A DNA stretch of 64,000 nt from MFWN01 sp964594115 (GTDB lineage Archaea; Nanobdellota; Nanobdellia; Pacearchaeales; GW2011-AR1): the NCBI GenBank assembly GCA_964594115.1, contig CAZQLD010000004.1:1-64000 (forward strand). Reading direction: 5' to 3'. The position numbers and the translations under genes were made by a program. This document shows, one piece after another, positions 53,417 through 61,943 of the stretch; within the stretch, counting starts at the first letter, position 1, and the number at the start of each line of letters is the position of its first letter. The notes under the pieces were generated by a model. That model was not told the DNA's origin, searched no databases, and was given only the letters and a program-made list of their open reading frames with translations.

Positions 53417-53654
53417 ATAAATTTAAGGTTTTTTTGATTTAAAAATCTTCTTATGCCAGAAATGCTGTGATAACCCTCCCTTTAAGATGCGGATGGGCAT
53501 TTTTGAGCACATCAGAATTCTTTTTATTCTGACTGCCATCAAAATCTAAAGATTTTGAGGTCCTAAAATTCCAAAAAACTTAAGAGGAATTTTTTGATGC
53601 CAGAATTTCTCTTAGAAAGAATAGATTTAAAAAATAATCCTGCTTTTTTTAATA

Positions 53655-53861
53655 ATGAGAAAAGAGTGGATTTTGGTTTTAGTGGGATTTTCTTTGTTGG
53701 TATTAGATAGGATAACTAAGTTAATTTTTTTAGAAAAAAAGTTTTCAATAATAAATTATACAAGAAATACAGGAGCTTTATTTGGATTATTTGAAGGGGG
53801 CAACCTATTATTTATAATGTTTTCTTTTATAATCTTAATTTTAATAGCTCTTAATTTATAA
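53655..53861 (+). CDS. LspA-like (signal peptidase II) fragment, 68 aa
   Basis: Residues LDRITKLIFLEKKFSIINYT and the following NTGALFGLF match the first half of lipoprotein signal peptidase LspA: the LDxxTK motif with its first catalytic-region Asp and the N-x-G-A-x-F-G motif. The chain stops after the second membrane span (FIMFSFIILILIALNL), before the segment N-x2-D-R that carries the second catalytic Asp in full LspA (about 160 aa). It is either a remnant or a reduced binding form. TATA-like agatttaaaaaat 22 bases upstream. Confidence 0.65.
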   Translation: MRKEWILVLVGFSLLVLDRITKLIFLEKKFSIINYTRNTGALFGLFEGGNLLFIMFSFIILILIALNL

Positions 53862-53935
53862 GTTCATGTTTGTATCAGTTGGTTACTAAGATGTAATTAG
53901 CCCATATATTTTCCAAAAAGGTTTTAGTCAGTTCT

Positions 53936-55135
53936 TTATAAACTTACTAAATCCATGTTTGTTTCTGTAAATGCAAAATTTCTTGCTACAAGATGCTGGC
54001 AGTTTAGTTTTTCTGCTGCCTTTACTATAGGAGCAGTAGCTGTTCCATCAATAACAATCACATAAACCTCTTTAAATCTAACATTATATAACTGGCTTAA
54101 AGGAGCTTTCTTTATTACTTCTAAATTATTGTTAAGCAAAACAACTCCTTTTGTTCCTACTAACTCATCCATAATCTTTCTTATCTTATCAGTTTCTGCA
54201 TCTGTTAATTTTTTGCTTGTTTTTTTTCTGACTTTTGTTTCTATTTTTCTTTCTCTTGTTTCTGTTCTTCTTTCTCTTGGCTTTTGATATTTTCCTCTTC
54301 CTGTTTTGTGTCTTTCTCCTGTTTTTTCAAGAAACTCATCAACTTTGACTTTTTTTCTTAAAGAAACAAGTATTTCTTTTGGATTTAATTCCTCTACTTC
54401 CTTACCGTCTGGAGCTGTTGCAACATAATCCACTTGAGCATTACTTATAACATTTTTAGCTATTAACTTGCCTCCCCTGTCGCCATCTATAAACAAAGTT
54501 AACTCCTTGTCTAAACTCAATTCCTTTATTGTTTCAGGAAGAATTGTTCCATTCATTGCTATTACATTCCCTATATTTGATTTCAATAAGTTGATGACAT
54601 CTGCTCTGCCTTCTACAACTATGATTTGCTCTCCTGAGATGTCCCCAGCAGGAAGATTTTCATTACCATACTCCTGCAACTTTGATAATCTTGATGATAT
54701 TTTAACTGCATCTTCAATTTCCCTTGTTTCAGAACTGCCTTCTATCTTCTCAAGTAATTTTTTTGCTCTTTCAATTATGTACTCTCTCTTGCTTCCCCTA
54801 ACATCTTCTATTCTTTCTATTTCAATTTTTGAGTCACTAGGGCCGATTCTTTCTATTGTTTCTAAAGCAGCTGCTATAATGGTAGTTTCTGCTTTATCTA
54901 TAGAACTAGGAATCTCTATTTCTCCCATAGTCTTACCATTATCTGATCTTAGATTTACATCAATTCTTCCTATCTTTCCTTCTTTTTGCAACTCTCTTAG
55001 CTCTAAATCAGAACCAAGAAGACCTTCTGTCTGGCCAAAGAGGGCCCCAATTACATCTGGTTTTTCTAAAGTTCCTTCTGCTTTAAATTTTGCATGAATT
55101 ATGTACTTAATTGAAACAGGGCTTATTTTTGCCAT
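53936..55135 (-). CDS. dnaG: Archaeal DnaG (TOPRIM primase, exosome-associated type), 399 aa
   Basis: TOPRIM site IIVVEGRADVINLLK (Glu175) and TLFIDGDRGG (Asp217, Asp219), with the typical archaeal N-terminal (SIKYIIHAKFKAEGTLEKPDV, ALFGQTEGLLG) and no zinc finger. The middle (290-320) is a basic Arg/Lys/Glu linker and the C-terminal 90 residues are another archaeal DnaG domain. In archaea this protein associates with the RNA exosome and can prime. AGGAGGT lies 10 bases before the ATG. A bacterial-type DnaG is present in the same window at 35321. Confidence 0.93.
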   Translation of the reverse strand: MAKISPVSIKYIIHAKFKAEGTLEKPDVIGALFGQTEGLLGSDLELRELQKEGKIGRIDVNLRSDNGKTMGEIEIPSSIDKAETTIIAAALETIERIGPSDSKIEIERIEDVRGSKREYIIERAKKLLEKIEGSSETREIEDAVKISSRLSKLQEYGNENLPAGDISGEQIIVVEGRADVINLLKSNIGNVIAMNGTILPETIKELSLDKELTLFIDGDRGGKLIAKNVISNAQVDYVATAPDGKEVEELNPKEILVSLRKKVKVDEFLEKTGERHKTGRGKYQKPRERRTETRERKIETKVRKKTSKKLTDAETDKIRKIMDELVGTKGVVLLNNNLEVIKKAPLSQLYNVRFKEVYVIVIDGTATAPIVKAAEKLNCQHLVARNFAFTETNMDLVSL

Positions 55136-55492
55136 TTCAAATGTACCTCCTAAAGTTTATTTTAGAAAAAGATATCTCTTTTCTCTGCTTTCATATCAAT
55201 CATAAATAAAATTATTTCTTTATATTCTCTTTTTATCAACAAAAATAAACATCAAAATTGATGGTTGATAAAAGTTAAAGGTGATTAATTTTTTGATTTC
55301 TTGATGCAAGGATATCTTTTCCTTGTTTGATTTATTTATAATACATGATAATGAAATCATAGGTTTATAAACCTTTTGCCAGAGTTTTGATTATATATAC
55401 GAAACATTTATAAACTATTTTCTAAAAATAAAGGTAAGTAAACTAAATGTTTAGAAACTGCAGCTATCAAAAAATCAAAACGATAACTTAAA
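55136..55492. other. Long intergenic region between dnaG and nrdD
   Basis: About 355 bases without a clear gene. It holds the nested inverted repeat at 55231-55273, the dnaG Shine-Dalgarno site, and on the right a TATA box (catttataaact, 55404-55415) for the acidic micropeptide. A 13-codon frame at 55447 is not credible. Confidence 0.6.
55231..55273. promoter_or_regulatory. Nested inverted repeat upstream of dnaG and nrdD
   Basis: Outer arms TTTTATCAAC (55231-55240) and GTTGATAAAA (55264-55273) are exact complements. Directly inside the right arm lies a second inverted repeat CATCAAAATTGATG (55250-55263). The structure is between two divergent genes and could be an operator or a cruciform site. 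No protein is known for it. Confidence 0.5.
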
Positions 55493-55585
55493 ATGATGGA
55501 TGAAATTTTTGAAGAAGGGGTTGGTGATGAAGAGATGATGGACGATGATGGAGATGACGATAATATTTTATTTATAGAAGAATAA
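55493..55585 (+). CDS. Acidic micropeptide, 30 aa, unknown
   Basis: ATG 55493 (a second ATG follows) opens a 30-codon frame, MMDEIFEEGVGDEEMMDDDG and ten more, with about half acidic residues. It is preceded by a TATA box (acatttataaact) about 80 bases upstream. Comparable in size and charge with the micropeptide at 1874. Sits before nrdD, so it could also be a leader peptide. Function unknown. Confidence 0.4.
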   Translation: MMDEIFEEGVGDEEMMDDDGDDDNILFIEE

Positions 55586-55731
55586 CCCTTTAATACTTTT
55601 TCTTTTTTTCTGTTTTTTTTATAAACCTCTTAATATATGTCCTGAAGAATACAAAAATTTAAATAGCTAATTTTTTATTCTTTTTTTATGCGATTTTTTA
55701 AAAATTGTTTTAGTTGAAAAGAGGGCTAAGT

Positions 55732-57801
55732 ATGATTGAAAAAATTAGGAAAAGAGATGGTAGGCTTGTTTCTTTTGAGAGGAAGAAAATAGTTGAAGCT
55801 ATTTTTAAGTCTGCACAAGATGTTGGGGGGCATGACAAAGAAGTAGCTGAAAGATTAGCTGAAATTGTGGAAGAATTTCTAAGTCAGAATTTTAAAAATA
55901 AAATTCCAACTGTTGAGGATATCCAGGATGTTGTGGAAAAAGTTTTAATAGAAAGTGGGCATGCAAAAGTAGCGAAAAATTTTATTCTTTACAGGCAACA
56001 AAAGTCTAATTTAAGAGAGACAAAAGAATTTCTTGTAGATTCCATTGGCCTTGTTAAAAATTATATGGGTAAAGAAGACTGGAGAGTGTATGAAAATGCT
56101 AATATAAATTATAGTATGAGGGGGTTGTTATGGCATGCTTCTGGAACAATAATGAGTTTTTATGCCCTGCATAATGTTTATCCAAAAGAGATTAGTAAGG
56201 CACATATCGATGGTTACTTACATTTACATAATTTGCAAATGGCGCTTAATCCATATTGTGCAGGATGGTCTTTAAGACAGTTGCTACATGAAGGCTTTAA
56301 TGGAGTTGGGGGGAAATTTGAAGCGAGTGCTCCAAAACATCTAAGAAGCGCAATAGGACAAATGATAGATTTTATGGGCACCTTACAAAACGAATGGGCA
56401 GGTGCTCAGGCATTTAATAGTTTTGACACATATTTAGCTCCATTTGTCAGACAGGACAAGCTTTCTTACAAAGATGTAAAACAATGTATTCAGGAATTTG
56501 TATATAGTATGAACGTATTATCAAGGTGGGGGGGGCAGAGTCCTTTCACTAATATAACCCTTGACTTGAATGCTCCTCAAGACTTAGCAGAACAAAAAGT
56601 CAGTGTTGGTGGCAAATTGTTAAATTCAACTTATAGTGATTATCTAGATGAGATAGATTCTGTGAATAAAGCATTTATAGAAGTTTTAGCAGAAGGTGAT
56701 GCAAGAGGAAGAGTTTTTACTTTTCCTATCCCAACTTATAATCTTACAAAAGATTTTAAGTGGGATTCTGATATTGCTCAGGGATTATTTGAAATGGCTG
56801 CAAGATATGGCTTGCCATATTTCCAGAATTTCATAAACTCGGATTTAAACCCTGAGGATGTTCGCAGCATGTGTTGCAGACTTCAATTAAACTTAAAAGA
56901 ATTGCAGAGAAATATAACTTCTGGATTATTTGGTTCTGGAGACTCTACCGGCTCTGTCGGAGTTGTGACTATAAATCTTCCAAAAATTGCTTATGAAGCA
57001 AAGAGCGAAGATGAATTTTTTGAAAAATTAGAGAGGTATATGTATTTAGCCAAAGAAAGTTTAGAAATAAAAAGAAAATTAGTAGAGAGAAATATTCAAA
57101 GAAATCTTTTGCCTTATACAAAAAGATATCTAGGAGATTTGAAACATCACTTTTCAACTATTGGACTTATTGGAATGCATGAGGCCTGCCTTAACTTGCT
57201 TGGAGAAAATAAAGGCATAGAGACACCGGAAGGACATAAACTATCTGTTAAAGTTTTAAAATTTATGAGAGAAAAGCTTATAGAATTTCAAGAAGGAACC
57301 GGCAATATTTATAACCTAGAAGCTACTCCTGGAGAAGGAGCTTCCTATAGGCTGGCTAAAAAAGATAAAAAACAATACTCAAAAATAATTACTTCAGGAG
57401 GAAAAGAGCCATATTATACAAATTCAACACAGCTTCCAGTAGGATATACATCTGATATTTTTAAAGCTTTAAAGCATCAAGAGCCTCTTCAAAAATTATA
57501 TTCAGGAGGGACTGTTTTCCATACTTTTTTAGGAGAATCAATAGATCAAAAAGCATGCAAGCTTTTAGTTAAGAAAATAGCCTCTAACTTCTCCTTGCCA
57601 TATTTTACAATAACACCTACTTTTTCAATTTGTGAAGAGCATGGCTATCTTAAAGATGAGCAGAAAACCTGCCCTACCTGCAATAAGCCAACAGAGGTTT
57701 ATTCAAGAGTAGTTGGTTATCTTCGCCCAGTAAAAGACTGGAATTTGGGAAAGCAAGAAGAATTTAAAGAAAGGAAAGTTTTCAAGCCTGTTTTAAACTA
57801 A
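55732..57801 (+). CDS. nrdD: Anaerobic ribonucleoside-triphosphate reductase, 689 aa
   Basis: Reduces NTPs to dNTPs through a glycyl radical; oxygen-sensitive. N-terminal ATP-cone (IRKRDGRLVSFERKKIVEAI, 90 residues), then the 10-strand barrel with catalytic Cys in the family positions (NPYCAGW and MCCRLQLNL segments). Zinc site near the end (CEEHGYLKDEQKTCPTC) and glycyl-radical motif SRVVGYLRPV near residue 665. ATG 55732 is preferred, with GAGGG 7 bases upstream; a TTG lies 18 bases before. Followed after 17 bases by its activase. Confidence 0.95.
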   Translation: MIEKIRKRDGRLVSFERKKIVEAIFKSAQDVGGHDKEVAERLAEIVEEFLSQNFKNKIPTVEDIQDVVEKVLIESGHAKVAKNFILYRQQKSNLRETKEFLVDSIGLVKNYMGKEDWRVYENANINYSMRGLLWHASGTIMSFYALHNVYPKEISKAHIDGYLHLHNLQMALNPYCAGWSLRQLLHEGFNGVGGKFEASAPKHLRSAIGQMIDFMGTLQNEWAGAQAFNSFDTYLAPFVRQDKLSYKDVKQCIQEFVYSMNVLSRWGGQSPFTNITLDLNAPQDLAEQKVSVGGKLLNSTYSDYLDEIDSVNKAFIEVLAEGDARGRVFTFPIPTYNLTKDFKWDSDIAQGLFEMAARYGLPYFQNFINSDLNPEDVRSMCCRLQLNLKELQRNITSGLFGSGDSTGSVGVVTINLPKIAYEAKSEDEFFEKLERYMYLAKESLEIKRKLVERNIQRNLLPYTKRYLGDLKHHFSTIGLIGMHEACLNLLGENKGIETPEGHKLSVKVLKFMREKLIEFQEGTGNIYNLEATPGEGASYRLAKKDKKQYSKIITSGGKEPYYTNSTQLPVGYTSDIFKALKHQEPLQKLYSGGTVFHTFLGESIDQKACKLLVKKIASNFSLPYFTITPTFSICEEHGYLKDEQKTCPTCNKPTEVYSRVVGYLRPVKDWNLGKQEEFKERKVFKPVLN

Positions 57802-57818
57802 ATTAAATTTTTGTTATA

Positions 57819-58562
57819 ATGAAAATACTGGGAATAAAACCAGATTCTTTAATAGAATGGTCTAACCATCTATCTTTTGTAATTTTTATTGCTGGGTGTA
57901 ATTTCAAGTGTCCTTTTTGCTATGTTCCTTATCTTGTTAAAGAGCAGTATTATAAGGATATGGAAGAAATAGAACAAGATAAAGTGATGGAACAAATTAA
58001 AGAAAGAAAGGACTTTATCGATGCTGTCTGCATTACAGGAGGTGAGCCAACAATCCATCCAGAACTTTCTGATTTTCTTAAAAAAATCAAAGATATTGGA
58101 TTAAAAGTAAGAATAGAGACAAATGGAAGTAATCCAAAAGTAATTGAGAAACTTGTAAGAGATAAATTAATTGATAGCCTGGCTCTTGACATTAAAAATT
58201 CTAAGAAAAAATATAAACAAACAATAAATACTGATATTGATTTAGAGAATATAGAAAAAACCATAAAAATAATAAAAAATTCTAATATGGATTATGAGCT
58301 TCGCACAACTCTTGTTCCAGATATTCATACAGAAAAAGATATTATTAAAATAGCAGAGTGGCTGTATAATATAGGGAATACTGATACAGACAAAAAAAAG
58401 ATTAAGCTTTATGTTCTCAACCAGTTTAAAAGTGACTTACCCAATGAACAAACTCTGGACCCTGAGTTTATGAAAAAAGGGGATTATCCTCAAGAAAAAC
58501 TGGAAAACATTAAGAATCATCTTAAAAGCCTAGATTATTTTGAGAGAGTTGAAGTAAGGTGA
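57819..58562 (+). CDS. nrdG: NrdG-like radical SAM activase, 247 aa
   Basis: Installs the glycyl radical in NrdD. Radical SAM motif CNFKCPFC (Cys28, 32, 35), then VCITGGEPTIHP and VRIETNGSNPK typical of the family. It is longer than the 150-aa bacterial NrdG and matches the archaeal ~240-aa type (pyruvate-formate-lyase activase-like). Transcribed with nrdD. Its stop is immediately adjacent to the convergent Tat-protein gene. Confidence 0.93.
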   Translation: MKILGIKPDSLIEWSNHLSFVIFIAGCNFKCPFCYVPYLVKEQYYKDMEEIEQDKVMEQIKERKDFIDAVCITGGEPTIHPELSDFLKKIKDIGLKVRIETNGSNPKVIEKLVRDKLIDSLALDIKNSKKKYKQTINTDIDLENIEKTIKIIKNSNMDYELRTTLVPDIHTEKDIIKIAEWLYNIGNTDTDKKKIKLYVLNQFKSDLPNEQTLDPEFMKKGDYPQEKLENIKNHLKSLDYFERVEVR

Positions 58563-58895
58563 TTAACCAGCAATACTCATAGATCTCTCTTCTCCTGCTC
58601 TTTCTCTGTTATATGCCATAACATCTTCATAACAAGATTTGACTAATGCTAAATTCTTAGGTTTTGTGAGATCTAAATGAGTAGAAACATAAACAATATC
58701 CCTAGGAAGCTGATTAAAGCTGATCACTCCTTCTTCTTTTTTTTCTAAAGGAGATTTTTTACATTGTTGAGCTCTTTCATTATTATGATCTTTAGTCACT
58801 TCTGTAGTCAATCTAAGAATTTGAAAAATATAAGGAGAAAAAATAAAGTTTCCAAATATGCTTAAAAATTCCCTTCTTGATATTTGCTTAGACAT
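58563..58895 (-). CDS. Small Tat-exported protein, 110 aa
   Basis: The N-terminus MSKQISRREFLSIFGNFIF carries a twin-arginine motif (S-R-R-E-F-L) followed by a hydrophobic stretch, so the protein should be exported folded through the Tat system. The mature part of about 80 residues has one Cys pair of positions (QCKK, SCYED) and ends ERAGEERSMSIAG. No known family; small folded cargo, perhaps cofactor-bound. Ends one base from nrdG. Confidence 0.65.
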   Translation of the reverse strand: MSKQISRREFLSIFGNFIFSPYIFQILRLTTEVTKDHNNERAQQCKKSPLEKKEEGVISFNQLPRDIVYVSTHLDLTKPKNLALVKSCYEDVMAYNRERAGEERSMSIAG

Positions 58896-59046
58896 GATTA
58901 TAAAAAAGAGATTTCATTTAAATAGTTTATTGTTATTGATTATAACAGAATTAATATCTAACACTTTCTCATATCTTCATCAGCTTCTTCTTTAACAGAT
59001 GTAATTAATTTAAAAGAATTTTCTGAAAAATTTGAATTTTCTAGGG

Positions 59047-59418
59047 TCATTTTTTAAGTTCTGGGAATGGAGGCAGGCCGCCTTCTGGGATACTTTTATT
59101 AACTCCTTGACCCTGTCCATCTGCCAGTATTTTTTCCAAATCTATATTTACATATTCTATCTTGTAAACAGAGTTCAAAGTCTGAACAACAAGAACATTG
59201 CCTTTTCTTTTAGGATTCTCCCTAATTCTAGAAGTTATGGTATATTTTTTTCCTTTAGGGATAGTTAATTGCTGTCCTTTTTTTGTAAATGGCTGGGAGT
59301 ATCTGATATAAGCCAGTGTTGTCATATCTATTTTTTTTGTATTCTCTACAGTTAGTCTACTTATCTCTTCTTCACTTCTTCTATAGATAATTTCTTGATT
59401 TTTAGTTAACATTTTCAT
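59047..59418 (-). CDS. Small unknown protein after EF-1 alpha, 123 aa
   Basis: A helical head (LTKNQEIIYRRSEEEISRLT) leads to a beta-rich segment (YTITSRIRENPKRKGNVLVV, SVYKIEYVNIDLEKIL) and a short Pro-rich tail. The gene begins 22 bases after the EF-1 alpha stop on the same strand, so it may be co-transcribed at high level. In many archaea rpsJ is found here instead; this is not it. Function unknown. Confidence 0.6.
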   Translation of the reverse strand: MKMLTKNQEIIYRRSEEEISRLTVENTKKIDMTTLAYIRYSQPFTKKGQQLTIPKGKKYTITSRIRENPKRKGNVLVVQTLNSVYKIEYVNIDLEKILADGQGQGVNKSIPEGGLPPFPELKK

Positions 59419-59440
59419 TCAGAACTCTTAATCTGAGGGC

Positions 59441-60724
59441 TTATTTCTTCTCGACTAAATCTATGCAGACGCCAGCAGCGACTGTTGCACCAGCATCTCT
59501 TATAGCAAATCTTGCCATGTGAGGGTTTACTGCCTGTTTTTCTATAACCAGATTACCCATTGGCTTTAACTTGACTATTGCAACATCTCCATTCTTAATA
59601 AAATCAGGATTTTCCTGTGCAACCTGTCCTGTTTTTGGGTCAAGTTTCTTTTGTAATTCCACAAACTGACAAGGCACTTGTGCTGTGTGAACATGGAATA
59701 CAGGGCAGTAACCTTTAGCAATGACTGAAGGATGATTAATAACAGCTATTTGAGCTGTAAATTCAGCTGCCATTGTTGCTGGTCTAGCTGCCTCACAAAT
59801 AACATCTCCTCTTGCTATGTCTTTTTTTCCTACTCCCCTAATATTAATTCCAACATTATCTCCTGCTGGAGCTTCTTTTAATTGCTCATGATGCATTTCT
59901 ATACTTCTTATTTCTCCCTCTATTCCTTTTCCGCTTCTTCCTGGAAGGATTTTGACTTTTTGCCCTACTTTCATTATTCCGGTTTCTATTTTGCCTACGG
60001 GAACTGTTCCAATTCCAGTTATTTCATAAACATCTTGTATTGGCATTCTCATTGGCAATTCTGTTGGTTTTTTAGGTTCTGAAAATCTGTCCATTTGCTC
60101 TAATACAGTAGGACCTTTGTACCAGGGCATATTATCAGATTTCTTAGCTATATTATCTCCCTTTAAACCAGAAGTGGCTATAAATGTGACATTCTCTATT
60201 TTATAACCTACTGACTTTAATAACGTAGAAAGCTCTTCTTTAACTTTGTTGAAAGTTTCTTCTTTATATTCAACAGTATCCATTTTATTGACAATAACAA
60301 CCAACTGTTCTACACCCATAGTCCTTAACAACCATAAATGCTCTTTTGTTTGTGGCTGAACACCTTCTTTAGCTGCTACAACTAAAAATGCAGCATCTGC
60401 TTGACTTGCTCCTGTAATCATATTTTTAACAAAATCTCTGTGCCCAGGAGCATCAATTATGGTTATTTGGAATTTTTGAGTCATTAACTTTTTATAAGCT
60501 AATCCTATTGTTAATCCTCTTTCTCTTTCTTCCTTAAATTTGTCCATAACAAAAGCAAACTCAAAACCTACTTTACCGTGTTTTTCAGCCTCATCTCTTA
60601 ATTTTTTCATTTCCTGTTCTGGAATCATCCCAGAATCATACATAAGTCTGCCTATGCAAGTACTTTTGCCATGGTCTACATGACCTACAAACACAACATT
60701 CATATTTTGTTTTTCGTGTGCCAT
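59441..60724 (-). CDS. tuf: Elongation factor 1-alpha, 427 aa
   Basis: Brings aminoacyl-tRNA to the ribosome. G1 GHVDHGKST, switch II TIIDAPGHRDFVKNM, G4 NKMD, G5 TSG, then domains 2 and 3 (IPVGKIETG-type and VEFPCQFVELQ-like). Length is normal for archaeal aEF-1A. A TATA-like box and the TTTATCG-T-CGATAAA palindrome lie in its upstream region (60740-60830). Highly conserved and the best phylogenetic marker of the window. Confidence 0.97.
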   Translation of the reverse strand: MAHEKQNMNVVFVGHVDHGKSTCIGRLMYDSGMIPEQEMKKLRDEAEKHGKVGFEFAFVMDKFKEERERGLTIGLAYKKLMTQKFQITIIDAPGHRDFVKNMITGASQADAAFLVVAAKEGVQPQTKEHLWLLRTMGVEQLVVIVNKMDTVEYKEETFNKVKEELSTLLKSVGYKIENVTFIATSGLKGDNIAKKSDNMPWYKGPTVLEQMDRFSEPKKPTELPMRMPIQDVYEITGIGTVPVGKIETGIMKVGQKVKILPGRSGKGIEGEIRSIEMHHEQLKEAPAGDNVGINIRGVGKKDIARGDVICEAARPATMAAEFTAQIAVINHPSVIAKGYCPVFHVHTAQVPCQFVELQKKLDPKTGQVAQENPDFIKNGDVAIVKLKPMGNLVIEKQAVNPHMARFAIRDAGATVAAGVCIDLVEKK

Positions 60725-60806
60725 TTTTCTAAGATTGTTAATCTTTTGATTAATGATATATGATAAAAATAGGCATTTATAAATCTTTTGTTTTTTTGAA
60801 AATTCA

Positions 60807-60821
60807 TTTATCGTCGATAAA
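60807..60821. promoter_or_regulatory. Palindrome TTTATCG-T-CGATAAA upstream of EF-1 alpha
   Basis: Two 7-base arms are exact reverse complements around one T. It lies in the region between the EF-1 alpha start and the end of the next minus-strand gene. A close relative (TTGTCG-T-CGATAAA) occurs at 2028-2042. Could be an operator; only two examples are seen. Confidence 0.35.
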
Positions 60822-60837
60822 ATTAAAATAGGCTATT

Positions 60838-61125
60838 TTAATGATATTTTTGCAGAAATTCCACAATACTTCTTGCTTTTGGTCTGTTATCATCATCTAA
60901 GCAGTTTTCACATGCTCTGATTGCACCTTTAGCTTTTTCTCTTTGACCATCATCACTAAAATTTACTATGCTTTGTAAAAAATTAAGGGCAATTTCTATT
61001 CTTTGTTCAGGAGTAGGAGAAGTATAAACAGTATCTGGAGGATTATTTCTAGTGAGCTCATAATAACAATCTCTACAAGTCTCTTCAGCTCCTATCAATG
61101 CTTCTGAAACTTCCCTTTCGTCCAT
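60838..61125 (-). CDS. Small Cys-containing protein, 95 aa
   Basis: MDEREVSEALIGAEETCRDC with a C-x2-C pair, then a helical part and a second C-x2-C (RACENCLDDDN). Four Cys in two pairs suggest a zinc-binding helical fold. ATG 61125 is chosen because the frame is open upstream through an AT-rich stretch with a TATA-like box (ataaatttaaaaat). No family recognised. Confidence 0.55.
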   Translation of the reverse strand: MDEREVSEALIGAEETCRDCYYELTRNNPPDTVYTSPTPEQRIEIALNFLQSIVNFSDDGQREKAKGAIRACENCLDDDNRPKARSIVEFLQKYH

Positions 61126-61200
61126 ATTAGGTAAGAAAAACAGTATTTTTAAATTTATAGCTATAAAAAACATTATAAACTTTCTTTTCCTGTTAAAGTT

Positions 61201-61839
61201 ATGAAAAAAACAAACATCCTGATTATATGTGTAATTATTTTATCTTTTGCCTTAGCTATTTATTCTTATCAAACAATTTCTGCAGACAGGGTTGCATCAC
61301 ACTGGAATTTTAAAGGAGAAGTTGATGGGTATATGTCAAAATTCTGGGGATTGTTTTTAATTCCCATAATGTCTATCGGATTATATTTATTGTTTCTCTT
61401 GATTCCTAAAATAGACCCTCTAAAAAAAAATATTGAAAAATTCAGAAAATATTATGATTATCTTATATTGATGATTATGCTTTTTTTCTTTTATGTGTTT
61501 ATTCTTACCCTTCTTGCTAATTTAGGTTATAATTTTAATATGACTAAAACAATGATACCTGCAGTAGGTTTTTTATTTATATATATTGGAGTGATTATGA
61601 AACAAATGAAAAGAAACTGGTTTGTAGGGATAAGAACACCCTGGACCTTAAGCAGCAAAGAAGTTTGGAAAAAGACCCATGAACTTGGAGGGAAATTATT
61701 CGTAGCTGCAGGAATTATCATCTTCCTGGGAGCATTTTTCCAGGAATATCTTTTTTGGTTTATTCTTATTCCTGTTTTAATAGCAGCCTTGTGGCCTGTG
61801 ATATATTCTTATATTTTATACAGGAAGATTAAGAGGTGA
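61201..61839 (+). CDS. SdpI-family membrane protein, 212 aa
   Basis: Four to five membrane spans. The N-terminal DUF1648-like part ends HWNFKGEVDGYMSKFWG, with the family's H-W-N and G-Y residues. The SdpI part follows (NWFVGIRTPWTLSSKEVWKKTHELGGKLF). SdpI in Bacillus gives immunity to a cannibalism toxin and regulates by holding a repressor at the membrane; the archaeal function is unknown. Divergent from the Cys protein. Confidence 0.88.
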   Translation: MKKTNILIICVIILSFALAIYSYQTISADRVASHWNFKGEVDGYMSKFWGLFLIPIMSIGLYLLFLLIPKIDPLKKNIEKFRKYYDYLILMIMLFFFYVFILTLLANLGYNFNMTKTMIPAVGFLFIYIGVIMKQMKRNWFVGIRTPWTLSSKEVWKKTHELGGKLFVAAGIIIFLGAFFQEYLFWFILIPVLIAALWPVIYSYILYRKIKR

Positions 61840-61943
61840 ATGAATTCTTCCGGACTCTTAGGAAAAGTTTCATGCCCTAATTTTTTTATTGAGGTGTTTG
61901 AGAGGTTGTGGTTTATAAGGATTGCTATAATGGAATGCAGCTG

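Noticed and set aside
53430..53650. Small RNA gene (C/D box or other) between the Cys-rich protein and the LspA fragment
   Set aside because: A hairpin TCAGAAT...ATTCTGA is present, but no proper C, D, C' and D' boxes or other known RNA features could be placed.
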